Source: Clostridium mediterraneense (GTDB lineage: Bacteria > Bacillota > Clostridia > Clostridiales > Clostridiaceae). Taken from it: a stretch of DNA of 64,000 nt. The position numbers and the translations under genes were made by a program. Shown here one piece after another: positions 8,503-16,368 of the stretch. The notes below the pieces were generated by a model. It was not told the origin of the DNA. It searched no databases and was given only the letters and a program-made list of their open reading frames with translations. The stretch is taken from contig NZ_LT594785.1 in NCBI RefSeq assembly GCF_900091705.1, positions 627,257 to 691,256 on the forward strand, given 5' to 3'. The number at the start of each line of letters is the position of its first letter. Positions within the stretch are counted from its first letter, which is position 1.

Positions 8503-9210
8503 ATGTCGAAGGCTTTGAAAATAGCATCTGATCTTGAAAGAAAAATTCATGGTGGTGTATATAAAGAAGGGGATAAGCTTCCAACTGAAATGCAGCTATG
8601 TGCAAAATATGATGTAAGTAGAATGACCATTAGGAAAGCTTTAGAAAAGCTTATTGATCACGGTTGGCTTTATAGAATTCAAGGAAGTGGAAATTACGTT
8701 AAAAAAGATGTAAATAGAAAAAGTTATTCAGGAGCTGCTAGAACGTTTGGACTAACACAGTATTTACATAATAAAAAGATTGAAAGTAAGATGTTAGATT
8801 TTAAAATTATTGCAGCTGATAAGGATTTATCAGAAAAATTATATTGCAAAGAAGGCGATATAATTTATTATGTTGAGAGACTTAGAATAGTAGAAGATGA
8901 ACCATATGTTTTAGAAAAAAGTTATTTTATAGAGAAATACGTTAGAGGTTTAAGTGAGAAAATAATAAAGTCATCGATTTATTCATATATTGAAAATGAC
9001 CTTGGTTATAAGATACAACAATCAACTGATAATGTTACAGCAAAAGAGGCAGATGCTAATTTAGCTGAAATATTAAATTGTGAAGTTGGTTCAGCACTTT
9101 TATTAAATGAATCAACAGTTTATTTAGATAATGGACAAGCTTTTGAGTATTCATTAGATATTCATAGGGGAGATAGAGCAAATTTTATAATGATTAGAAA
9201 TAGATATTAA
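8503..9210 (+). CDS. GntR-family regulator with UTRA domain (HutC/YvoA type)
   Basis: A DNA-binding repressor or activator of 235 residues. Residues about 5-70 form the winged helix (LPTEMQLCAKYDVSRMTIRKALEKL, then the wing IQGSGNYV). Residues about 85-230 form a UTRA ligand domain with VERLRIVEDEPYVLEKSY and the C-terminal FEYSLDIHRGDRANF. UTRA regulators commonly sense phosphorylated sugars or similar metabolites; the ligand here is not known. An in-frame ATG at 8488 precedes CGGAGGGG, the obvious ribosome binding site, so ATG at 8503 is chosen. The next gene is a sugar nucleotide enzyme on the same strand, but a terminator-like hairpin separates them. Confidence 0.88.
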   Translation: MSKALKIASDLERKIHGGVYKEGDKLPTEMQLCAKYDVSRMTIRKALEKLIDHGWLYRIQGSGNYVKKDVNRKSYSGAARTFGLTQYLHNKKIESKMLDFKIIAADKDLSEKLYCKEGDIIYYVERLRIVEDEPYVLEKSYFIEKYVRGLSEKIIKSSIYSYIENDLGYKIQQSTDNVTAKEADANLAEILNCEVGSALLLNESTVYLDNGQAFEYSLDIHRGDRANFIMIRNRY

Positions 9211-9218
9211 TCAGATTG

Positions 9219-9262
9219 AATAGGGTAAGATTTTATATAGAAGCTTACTCTATTTTTATTTT
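9219..9262 (+). terminator. intrinsic terminator after the GntR gene
   Basis: AATAGGGTAAG pairs with CTTACTCTATT (one G-T pair) across a 14-base loop and is followed by a T-rich tail. Confidence 0.75.
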
Positions 9263-9360
9263 GTTAAGAAAAATAAGAATAAATAAAGATAAAAATAGCA
9301 CACTGTAAAATTTAAGTTCATAGAATGAAGTATAAGCAAGTTATGGAGTTGAAGGCAGGG

Positions 9361-10428
9361 GTGCTTTATTCATTAATTCTAGCTGGAGGAAAGGGCACAA
9401 GACTATATCCTCTTTCAAGGAGCAAAGAACCTAAGCAGTTTTTGAAAATATTGAATAATAAGAGTTTCTTAGCTAATACAGTGGAAAGGGTAAGTCCACT
9501 TATTCCGAATGAGAATATTTACGTTATCACAAATAAAGATTACGAAGAAAAGGTTAAGGAAGAGCTTTCAAATATAAATTCAGAAAATATATTTACTGAA
9601 CCAGCTAATAAAGAAACTGCGACCTGCATAGGTCTTGCTGCAATTAAGCTTTTAAAGAAAGATAAGGATGCAGTAATGGTTGTTTTGCCTTCAGATCATT
9701 ATATTAAAGAGGATGAAAATTACCTTGAAACCGTAAAACAAGCAGTGACTATAGCTGATAAGAAAAAACTTATAGTCACTATGGGAATAGAACCTACCAG
9801 ACCAGAAATGGGATATGGTTATATTGAGATGGGTGAGAGAATAAATGGTGTAATACCAACTTATAAAGTGGCAAGGTTTACTGAAAAACCTAATCTTGAA
9901 GTTGCAAAAGATTTTATATTAAAAGGAACTTATCTCTGGAATAGTGGTATGTTTGTTTTTAGAGCAGATGTGATTCTTAGGGAAATAGAAAAATATATTC
10001 CAACTCTTTATAAATGTTTAAGTGAAATATATAGGCATATAGGCTTAGAAGATGAAGAAGAGATAATAAAAAATCAATATTCATTAGTTGATGGAATTTC
10101 TATAGATTTTGGAGTAATGCAAAAAACTAGAAGAGCAGCAGTGATAAAATGTGATTTTTCTTGGGATGATATAGGAAGTTTTAAAGCACTAAGTAGATTT
10201 CTACAAACAAATGATACGAACGCAGTTAGTAAAAATGTTTACTTAGATGATTCAGAAAATTGTTGTATCTTTGGTAGGGAGAGGCTAGTTATAGGCTTTG
10301 GACTTAAAGATCTTGTAGTAGTTGATACTGGTGATGTGCTTTTATTGATGGATAAAAATAAAGACCAAGAAATAAAGCATTTATTATCAAAGATAAATAA
10401 AATAGATGATTATAAAGACTATTTGTAA
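9361..10428 (+). CDS. mannose-1-phosphate guanylyltransferase
   Basis: Makes GDP-mannose from mannose 1-phosphate and GTP, a precursor for surface glycans; cytosolic. The nucleotidyltransferase domain opens with LILAGGKGTRLYPLSRSKEPKQF, and later shows VLPSDHYI, the GYGYIEMG motif, FTEKPN, YLWNSGMFVF and CDFSWDDIGSF. About 355 residues, so it lacks the C-terminal phosphomannose isomerase domain of long ManC proteins. The frame is open back to an ATG at 9325, but family members begin almost exactly at the GTG at 9361 (read as MLYSLILAGG), with AAGG 5 bases upstream; the start is therefore moderately certain. No glycan cluster surrounds it. Confidence 0.88.
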   Translation: MLYSLILAGGKGTRLYPLSRSKEPKQFLKILNNKSFLANTVERVSPLIPNENIYVITNKDYEEKVKEELSNINSENIFTEPANKETATCIGLAAIKLLKKDKDAVMVVLPSDHYIKEDENYLETVKQAVTIADKKKLIVTMGIEPTRPEMGYGYIEMGERINGVIPTYKVARFTEKPNLEVAKDFILKGTYLWNSGMFVFRADVILREIEKYIPTLYKCLSEIYRHIGLEDEEEIIKNQYSLVDGISIDFGVMQKTRRAAVIKCDFSWDDIGSFKALSRFLQTNDTNAVSKNVYLDDSENCCIFGRERLVIGFGLKDLVVVDTGDVLLLMDKNKDQEIKHLLSKINKIDDYKDYL

Positions 10429-10429
10429 T

Positions 10430-10468
10430 AAAAGGAGAAGGGCTGTATAGCAGCTTTTTTCCTTTTTT
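10430..10468 (+). terminator. intrinsic terminator
   Basis: AAAAGGAGAAGGGCTG pairs with CAGCTTTTTTCCTTTT-type sequence around TATAG, then a T run. It starts right after the stop of the guanylyltransferase gene. Confidence 0.8.
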
Positions 10469-10803
10469 GTATGTTAATTAAGATTTAAACTTTAGAAAAT
10501 ATTTAATTTAATTGATATATCACTAATAGAAGTGTTATTTATTTGGATAAAGGTAAAAGTTAAGCTATAAAATAATAATTTTTGGTATATATTAAATATA
10601 GGAAGATTTATTTAGTTTTTATTTATATATTGAGATAAAATATTATGATTAATAATATTTTAAAACTATATATGATAAAGTAGATATTTAATATTCTTAG
10701 TAAAGAAGTATGAAATTAAAAATTTAGCTAATAACAAAAAGAAATTCTTTTGTGGTAAAATATATAGTGAATAAATTCTCTGGAAAACTAGGAGGAATGG
10801 AAA
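10469..10803. other. intergenic stretch, 335 bases
   Basis: Very AT-rich. No open frame, RNA motif or clear promoter was recognised; only the AGGAGGA ribosome binding site of the next gene at its end is convincing. Confidence 0.6.
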
Positions 10804-11373
10804 ATGGACGACAAGATTGTAGATTTCAGTAAATTAAAAGAAAAGGTTAGAGATAAAGATATTAATGACTTTGAAAATTATATATATAATCTTTATTTTA
10901 AAATGGCTGAAGGTAAAATGAATATGATGCAGTTCACAAAGGAAATTACTTCATATATGCAAGAGAACAATATTTCAGAAGAAAAGTTTGTTAACATTCA
11001 AAAAGAAATGCTTAGTAGATATGGAGTAAGCATGGATGATATAGATGGACAGCTTAAAGGAATGGGAATTGATCCAGCAACAATGACTGGTATGAATTCA
11101 AAAGCTTATGAAGATATGAGAAAAGTTATGGGCTTCCAAGAAAAGTACAAAACTAGACTTTCAAGCAAAACAGTAACTACTTATAGAATAAAGAATGAAA
11201 AGAATGATATAGAAATATACTTAGAAGGGAATAATGTACTTATAAAGAGTTCTAAAGATATTGACCTTCAAGATATAGAGCTTAATGAATTTTTATGTTC
11301 ATATAAGAAGACTTTAGAAGATTCTTCTTTAAGTATAGAACTATGTTCTAATATACAAACATATATATATTAA
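10804..11373 (+). CDS. DUF3867-like clostridial protein of unknown function
   Basis: A soluble protein of 189 residues without signal peptide or membrane segment. Residues 1-70 are largely helical and charged; a Met- and Gly-rich stretch around 75-105 (LKGMGIDPATMTGM) follows, then a strand-rich end part with conspicuous acidic residues (DIEIYLEGNNVLIKSSKDIDL). The pattern resembles the DUF3867 family found in clostridia, as far as memory goes; no function is known. AGGAGGA precedes the ATG. The following phospholipase-C-like gene starts 52 bases after the stop on the same strand, so the two may be co-transcribed. Confidence 0.7.
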   Translation: MDDKIVDFSKLKEKVRDKDINDFENYIYNLYFKMAEGKMNMMQFTKEITSYMQENNISEEKFVNIQKEMLSRYGVSMDDIDGQLKGMGIDPATMTGMNSKAYEDMRKVMGFQEKYKTRLSSKTVTTYRIKNEKNDIEIYLEGNNVLIKSSKDIDLQDIELNEFLCSYKKTLEDSSLSIELCSNIQTYIY

Positions 11374-11425
11374 GCTTTTAGATATATTTATTCTCTTTAA
11401 ATAAATTTGACTGGAGATGCACATT

Positions 11426-12022
11426 ATGATGGCAAATACCCATATTGTTATGGCGAAACATATATATTCAAATTTGAATCTCAAGGAAAAGAGAGTAGTA
11501 AGTTATAGAAATTTTCTTTATGGAAATATAAAGCCAGACATGGTATCTAAATATAAATTAAAAAAACATTATATGGATGAATCTTTTGATATGGTTATGG
11601 ACAAGATAAAGGTTCTTAGTTCTTTATCTGATAATGAGATAAGAAAACTACCTGAAATAGTTAGCTTTAGTCAAGAACTTGGAGTTGTATGTCATTTTTT
11701 ATGTGACTTTTTCTGTATTCCACATAGTGAAAGATGGGAATTCAAGCATAGTATGAATAAACATGTTAAGTATGAAAAAGATTTATCCAACTTTGCAAAA
11801 GAATTTAAATTACCTAGAGAAAGAGCTAAGGTATTTGGTTTTTATAATATAGAAGAGTTTATATTAAGAGCTCATGAATTTTATAGAGAAGATAGCTCTT
11901 TTGTTAATGACTTAGTATTTTCAAGTTATGTATGCAACAGTGTTGTTGATTATATAATTGATTGTATAGAATTCAATAGTAGTATTGGAGGAAGACTAGT
12001 AAATTCAATAGGAATATCGTAA
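11426..12022 (+). CDS. zinc-dependent phospholipase C family protein (S1/P1-like fold)
   Basis: About 198 residues, cytosolic by lack of a signal peptide. The N-terminal ANTHIVMAKHI segment, Tyr-Gly-Asn-Ile-Lys-Pro-Asp (YGNIKPDM), the HYMDESF stretch and the central LGVVCHFLCDFFCIPHSE resemble the small bacterial zinc-dependent phospholipase C family, in which these His and Asp residues bind zinc. Unlike the alpha-toxin class it has no export signal and no C2-like domain, so an intracellular or non-toxin role is likely. An in-frame ATG at 11417 overlaps the TGGAG ribosome binding site; ATG at 11426 (or 11429) fits better. Confidence 0.72.
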   Translation: MMANTHIVMAKHIYSNLNLKEKRVVSYRNFLYGNIKPDMVSKYKLKKHYMDESFDMVMDKIKVLSSLSDNEIRKLPEIVSFSQELGVVCHFLCDFFCIPHSERWEFKHSMNKHVKYEKDLSNFAKEFKLPRERAKVFGFYNIEEFILRAHEFYREDSSFVNDLVFSSYVCNSVVDYIIDCIEFNSSIGGRLVNSIGIS

Positions 12023-12028
12023 TTAGGT

Positions 12029-12071
12029 AAGCCACTTTTGTATGTTATTATATACGAAGGTGGTTTATTTT
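12029..12071 (+). terminator. probable intrinsic terminator
   Basis: AAGCCACTTTTGTAT pairs, with several G-T pairs, to ATACGAAGGTGGTTT, followed by ATTTTA. Weak T tail but a long stem. Confidence 0.6.
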
Positions 12072-12154
12072 AATGTTGATAGCAAATAACTTGAAAGCGT
12101 ATGATAAAAAAAGGTAAAATAGTATTAATAAATATGAGAGAGTGAGGGAGTAAG

Positions 12155-12790
12155 ATGGAAAATAAAACGACAACAGAACCTGTCTATAAGCAAATTGCTT
12201 TAGATTTAGCAGGTAGAATTTATAATGAAGATGTTAAAGTCGGAGAAAAAATTTCAGGTAGATCAACTTTAGCAAGTAATTATAATGTTTCACCAGAGAC
12301 AGTTAGAAAGGCAATTAAACTTTTAGAAGATATGGATGTTGTACGTTCAAGTAGAGGCAGTGGGGTAAAGATAGTTTCTAAGGAAAATGCTTATGAATTT
12401 ATTGAAAGATTTCACTCTATTGAAAGTGTAACTACTTTAAAGCAAAATATAAATAAATTATTTGAAGAAAAGCAACAAATTGAAAATAATATAAATTGTA
12501 TGATACAAAAAATAGTAGATTATTCAAATAAATTAAGATATACAAATCCTTTAACTCCTATAGAAGTTGAGATACCAGATGATTCAGATATTATAGGAAA
12601 GAGTATTTCAGAAGCTAAGTTCTGGCAAAATACAGGGGCGACTATTATTGGGATAAGAAGAAATGGTGAATTAATTATTTCTCCAGGTCCTCATCTTATT
12701 TTTGAAAAATCTGATGTTATTTTAGTTGTTGGAAATGATGGAATTTTAGATAGTATAGATAAATATTTTGAGAAGAAAAAGTTATCCTAA
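12155..12790 (+). CDS. GntR-type regulator with RCK_C (TrkA-C) domain, BusR-like
   Basis: Predicted transcriptional repressor of 211 residues. Residues about 8-75 form a GntR winged helix (GRSTLASNYNVSPETVRKAIKLL, then SSRGSGVKI). Residues 95-125 look like a coiled coil, and about 135-210 form a TrkA-C/RCK_C domain (EVEIPDDSDIIGKSISE, GATIIGIRRNGE, LIFEKSDVILVVGN). This order is that of BusR, where RCK_C binds cyclic di-AMP and controls osmolyte uptake. Ligand and targets are inferred; no betaine or potassium transporter lies next to it here. The stop codon sits inside the terminator stem. Confidence 0.85.
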   Translation: MENKTTTEPVYKQIALDLAGRIYNEDVKVGEKISGRSTLASNYNVSPETVRKAIKLLEDMDVVRSSRGSGVKIVSKENAYEFIERFHSIESVTTLKQNINKLFEEKQQIENNINCMIQKIVDYSNKLRYTNPLTPIEVEIPDDSDIIGKSISEAKFWQNTGATIIGIRRNGELIISPGPHLIFEKSDVILVVGNDGILDSIDKYFEKKKLS

Positions 12791-12808
12791 AAAAGGATAA
12801 CTTTTTTT
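12775..12808 (+). terminator. intrinsic terminator overlapping the gene end
   Basis: AAAAAGTTATCCT pairs with AGGATAACTTTTT, followed by T. The last codons and stop of the BusR-like gene form part of the stem. Confidence 0.88.
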
Positions 12809-12899
12809 ATTATATTTACATAAGATAAGAGAAAAATAATAAATGTTTATATAATTTCTAGAGTACTATAGAAAAATTATAAAAAGTATAAAGAAATAA

Positions 12900-12929
12900 T
12901 TGACAATGTACTTTCAATTAGCATATAAT
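12900..12929 (+). promoter_or_regulatory. sigma-A promoter of the metal-resistance operon
   Basis: TTGACA at 12900-12905 and TATAAT at 12924-12929 are separated by 18 bases. The predicted start of transcription, near 12936, falls at the edge of the palindromic operator. Confidence 0.8.
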
Positions 12930-12939
12930 AAAAGTGAAC

Positions 12940-12959
12940 ATATGAGCAGTTGTTCATAT
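12940..12959. promoter_or_regulatory. ArsR/SmtB-type metalloregulator operator
   Basis: The 20-base imperfect palindrome ATATGAGCAG-TTGTTCATAT lies at the predicted transcription start. It resembles the ATATGAA-type operators of CadC, CzrA and SmtB. Binding here would block the promoter until metal releases the repressor encoded just downstream. Confidence 0.82.
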
Positions 12960-12983
12960 GATAATGGAAAGGGGATTTTTGCT

Positions 12984-13352
12984 ATGAATAAAAAAGAAGA
13001 TAAAATTTTAGAAAGCTGCGAGGTGAAAGCAATTCATCAAGAGGTAGTAGATAAAGTTCAAACAGATTTACCAGATGATGAAGTACTATATGATTTAGCC
13101 GAATTATTTAAGGTTTTTGGAGATAGTACAAGAATAAAAATTTTATATTCATTATTCCAAGCAGAAATGTGTGTGTGTGATATTGGAATAATACTTGGAA
13201 TAAGTCAATCAGCTGTATCACATCAATTAAGAGTTTTAAAACAAGCTAGACTTGTAAAATACAGAAGAGAAGGAAAAGTAGTGTATTATTCACTAGATGA
13301 CGATCATATTAAGAGAATATTTAATGAAGGTCTAAATCATATTAAGGAATAG
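12984..13352 (+). CDS. ArsR/SmtB-family metal-sensing repressor (CadC/CzrA type)
   Basis: Metal-responsive repressor of 122 residues that should control itself and the ATPase gene 49 bases downstream. The winged helix is ELFKVFGDSTRIKILYSL to SQSAVSHQLRVLK. Two metal sites are visible: the alpha-3 type MCVCD motif with an N-terminal Cys (ESCEV), as in CadC, and the complete alpha-5 zinc set DxH...HxxE in DDDHIKRIFNEGLNHIKE with SmtB spacing. CadC usually has two N-terminal Cys; only one is here. The frame is open back to 12900, but that runs over promoter and operator; GGAAAGGGG before ATG at 12984 decides the start. Confidence 0.93.
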   Translation: MNKKEDKILESCEVKAIHQEVVDKVQTDLPDDEVLYDLAELFKVFGDSTRIKILYSLFQAEMCVCDIGIILGISQSAVSHQLRVLKQARLVKYRREGKVVYYSLDDDHIKRIFNEGLNHIKE

Positions 13353-13401
13353 ATTTTTAGAGAAATGATTAAATAAATTTTAGGAAAGGATGGCTATTTT
13401 T

Positions 13402-16059
13402 ATGAATGAAGTTAAACTTTATTTAGAGGGCTTAGATTGTGCAGGGTGTGCAGCTAAGATAGAAGAAAAGACTGATAAACTTCCAGAAGTAAAAGAAGCA
13501 AGTTTAAACTTCGCTACTAAAGCTTTGGTCTTTCAATTAGAGAATGGCACTAATGAAGAAGAAGTTGTTACTACTATTAAAGAAATAGTTAGAAAATTAG
13601 AGCCAGACGTTGTAGTAAAAAGAGATAAGGTTAAAGAAAGTAATGTAAGTGTATGTGCTGATAATTCATGCTTAACAAATGAAATGAAGATAACATTTGA
13701 AAATCTTTTCTGTGCAGGGTGTGCAGGTAAGATAGAAGAAAAGACAGGTAAGCTTCCAGAAGTAAAAGAAGCTAATCTTAATTTCACAAATATGTCTATG
13801 TTTGTAGAGCTTAAAGATGGACAATCTGATATGGAAGTATACGAAAAAGTTAAAGAAATTACTAAAAAGCTTGAACCAGATGTAGTTGTTAAATATGAAA
13901 GAGAAAGTAAATCAGTAGAAGCATCAAAAACACTTAAGCTTAATTTAACAGGTCTTGATTGTGCAGGGTGTGCAGGGAAGATAGAGGAAGGAACAGCAAA
14001 ACTTCCAGAAGTAAAAGAAGCAAACTTAAACTTTGCAACTAAAGTAATAGTTATAGATCTTAATGATGCTAAGGACTATGAAAAAGTTAAAGCTGATGTT
14101 AAAGAAATAGTAAGAAAACTTGAACCAGATGTAGTGGTTAGTGAAGTTAAAGAAGAAGTAGTTTATGATGATGCACCAGTATCAACAGAAAAGAAAGAAG
14201 AAAAGGTTGAATCAGGATTTTCAGCTTATAATATAACAAGATTTATTATAGGTGTTGTATTATTTGGAATAGCTGAATGGGCTGGTTTCTCAGATACTAT
14301 TAGTAATATTATATTTATAATAAGTTATATTATTTTAGGATATCCAACAGTTCTAAAAGCTCTTAAGAATATAGTTAGAGCTAAGAATATATTTGATGAA
14401 AACTTCTTAATGATGATTGCAAGTATAGGTGCTTTTGCAATAGGTGAACATTCAGAAGCAGTTGCAGTTATCATGTTCTATGAAATAGGTGAAATGTTCC
14501 AAGGATATGCAGTTAATAACTCAAGAAAGTCAATTAGCTCACTTATGAATATTAAACCTGATTTTGCTAGAGTTATTAGAGATGGAAAGGAATCAACTAT
14601 CTCACCATATGCAGTTAAAGTTGGAGAAATCATAACTGTTAGAGCTGGTGAAAGAGTTCCTTTAGATGGTATTGTTATTGAAGGTAGCGGAAGTGTTGAT
14701 ACATCAGCATTAACAGGTGAATCACTTCCAAGATCAATAAAAAATAATGATGAAGTTTTAGCAGGATGTATTAATTTAAATGGAGTTATCAAATTAAGAG
14801 TTACTAATGATTTTAAGGAATCAACTCTTTCTAAGATATTAGAGCTTGTTGAAAATGCAGGAAACAAGAAAGCTCCAACAGAAAAATTTGTAACTAAGTT
14901 CTCAAGATACTATACACCAGTAATTGTTGGAATAGCAGTATTCTTAGCTATAGTACCACCATTAGTACTTCCAGATGCAACATTTATTGAATGGTTAAAG
15001 AGAGCACTTGTATTCTTAGTTGTTTCATGTCCATGTGCTTTAGTTGTTTCAATCCCATTAGGATTCTTTGGTGGAATTGGTTCAGCTTCAAAGAATGGTA
15101 TCCTTGTTAAAGGTGGAAACTACCTAGAAGCATTAAATAATGTTAAGACAGTAGTATTCGATAAAACAGGAACACTTACAGAAGGTAAGTTCAAAGTTCT
15201 TAAGATAAATGCAAAGAATTATTCAAATGAAGAGTTAATAAAAATAGCTGCTCACAGTGAATATTTATCAAATCACCCAATTGCTAAGTCAATAGTGGCT
15301 GAGTATAAAGGTGAAATAAATAAAGACTCTATTTCAGATTATGAAGAAATAGCTGGTAGAGGTGTTTCACTTAAATTAGATGGAGCTAAAGTATTTGCAG
15401 GTAATGCAAAACTTATGAGTGAAAATAATATTAAGTTTAAAGAAACAGATGAACTTGGAACAGTTGTACACTTTGCTATCGATGGTAATTATGCAGGAAG
15501 CATATTAATCGGAGATATGGTAAAGAGTGATTCTAAGGAAACAATCAAGGGATTAAGATCACTTGGAATTAAGACTGTTATGCTTACAGGAGATAATAAG
15601 AAAGCAGGAGAAGCTGTTGCTAAGAACTTAGAACTTGATGAAGTTCATGCAGAATTATTACCTCAAGATAAGGTAACAGAACTTGAAAAAATATTATCAA
15701 ATAAAGGTGAAAAAGATAATGTAATATTTGTTGGAGACGGTATTAATGACGCTCCAGTACTTGCAAGAGCTGATATCGGAATTGCTATGGGTGGTGTTGG
15801 TTCAGATGCGGCCATAGAAGCAGCTGATGTTGTTATTATGAAAGATGAACCAAGTAAGATTATTCAAGCAATTAAGATAGCTAAGAGAACAAGAGTTATT
15901 GTATGGCAAAATATTATCTTTGCACTTGGAATTAAGTTTATAGTATTATTACTTGCAGCATTTGGATTTGCAACAATGTGGGAAGCAGTTTTCGCAGACG
16001 TTGGGGTTGCTATTTTAGCAATATTAAATTCAATGAGAGTTTTAATAAATAAAAAATAA
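13402..16059 (+). CDS. cadA: Zn/Cd/Pb-exporting P1B-type ATPase with three N-terminal HMA domains
   Basis: ATP-driven efflux of divalent soft metals across the cell membrane; 885 residues. Three heavy-metal-associated domains stand in tandem, with CAGC at 13-16, 104-107 and 187-190, and each repeat ends in KLEPDVVV. Next come the membrane helices, the actuator loop with TGES, the ion-path SCPCAL motif, the phosphorylation site DKTGTLTEG, SNHPIAKS (the HP motif), and the hinge GDGINDAP. CPC plus the partner ArsR/CadC sensor indicates zinc, cadmium or lead rather than copper. Most CadA proteins have one or two such domains. ATG at 13390 overlaps AGGAAAGGA, so 13402 is chosen. Confidence 0.93.
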   Translation: MNEVKLYLEGLDCAGCAAKIEEKTDKLPEVKEASLNFATKALVFQLENGTNEEEVVTTIKEIVRKLEPDVVVKRDKVKESNVSVCADNSCLTNEMKITFENLFCAGCAGKIEEKTGKLPEVKEANLNFTNMSMFVELKDGQSDMEVYEKVKEITKKLEPDVVVKYERESKSVEASKTLKLNLTGLDCAGCAGKIEEGTAKLPEVKEANLNFATKVIVIDLNDAKDYEKVKADVKEIVRKLEPDVVVSEVKEEVVYDDAPVSTEKKEEKVESGFSAYNITRFIIGVVLFGIAEWAGFSDTISNIIFIISYIILGYPTVLKALKNIVRAKNIFDENFLMMIASIGAFAIGEHSEAVAVIMFYEIGEMFQGYAVNNSRKSISSLMNIKPDFARVIRDGKESTISPYAVKVGEIITVRAGERVPLDGIVIEGSGSVDTSALTGESLPRSIKNNDEVLAGCINLNGVIKLRVTNDFKESTLSKILELVENAGNKKAPTEKFVTKFSRYYTPVIVGIAVFLAIVPPLVLPDATFIEWLKRALVFLVVSCPCALVVSIPLGFFGGIGSASKNGILVKGGNYLEALNNVKTVVFDKTGTLTEGKFKVLKINAKNYSNEELIKIAAHSEYLSNHPIAKSIVAEYKGEINKDSISDYEEIAGRGVSLKLDGAKVFAGNAKLMSENNIKFKETDELGTVVHFAIDGNYAGSILIGDMVKSDSKETIKGLRSLGIKTVMLTGDNKKAGEAVAKNLELDEVHAELLPQDKVTELEKILSNKGEKDNVIFVGDGINDAPVLARADIGIAMGGVGSDAAIEAADVVIMKDEPSKIIQAIKIAKRTRVIVWQNIIFALGIKFIVLLLAAFGFATMWEAVFADVGVAILAILNSMRVLINKK

Positions 16060-16118
16060 AAAAATAGTCAAAAGTTTACTTTTATTTTAAAAAAGTTAAA
16101 AAATTTGACGAAATTTTA

Positions 16119-16147
16119 TTGACATTTTAATTAACTTTAAATATAAT
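16119..16147 (+). promoter_or_regulatory. perfect consensus sigma-A promoter upstream of rex
   Basis: TTGACA at 16119-16124 and TATAAT at 16142-16147 with exactly 17 bases between. Such a full consensus is rare and usually marks highly transcribed RNAs. Confidence 0.88.
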
Positions 16148-16153
16148 CAGTAT

Positions 16154-16250
16154 ATAAGAATACGTTCAGGTAGAGGGTATAACAGTTATACTATTTATCT
16201 TAATGAGGCTTGTACATTGCGATATATCGCTTTGTATGAGCCTTATTTTA
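16154..16250 (+). ncRNA. candidate small RNA or structured rex leader
   Basis: Begins about 7 bases after the consensus promoter. Two hairpins are visible: GTATAA-CAG-TTATAC near 16177-16192, and a long one at about 16205-16243 in which AGGCTTGTACA pairs with TGTATGAGCCT around a GCGATATATCGC palindrome, followed by the T-rich TTATTTTATATTT. It fits a short terminated RNA or an attenuated leader of rex, whose start lies about 120 bases further on. It matches no riboswitch class known to me. Confidence 0.5.
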
Positions 16251-16368
16251 TATTTGATATATATTCATTAAATCAATATTAAAAAGTTATTTAAATATGT
16301 GTTTAAATTATGATAATATATAAATAATGTGTTATATATTTAACAAGATAAAAAAGAGAGGTGCCACA

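Larger units (their letters stand above)
16060..16368. other. intergenic stretch with promoter and leader RNA
   Basis: Between the metal ATPase and rex. It holds a perfect consensus promoter and a roughly 100-base predicted RNA ending in a large hairpin, both listed separately. No coding frame was recognised. Confidence 0.7.

Noticed and set aside
12900-12983. Longer start for the ArsR regulator at TTG 12900
   Set aside because: That stretch holds the -35, -10 and operator; the ribosome binding site lies before ATG 12984.
16154-16250. Glutamine riboswitch before rex, suggested by CGTTCA
   Set aside because: The other conserved parts of that motif (GGACGGAAGTAGG type) are missing.
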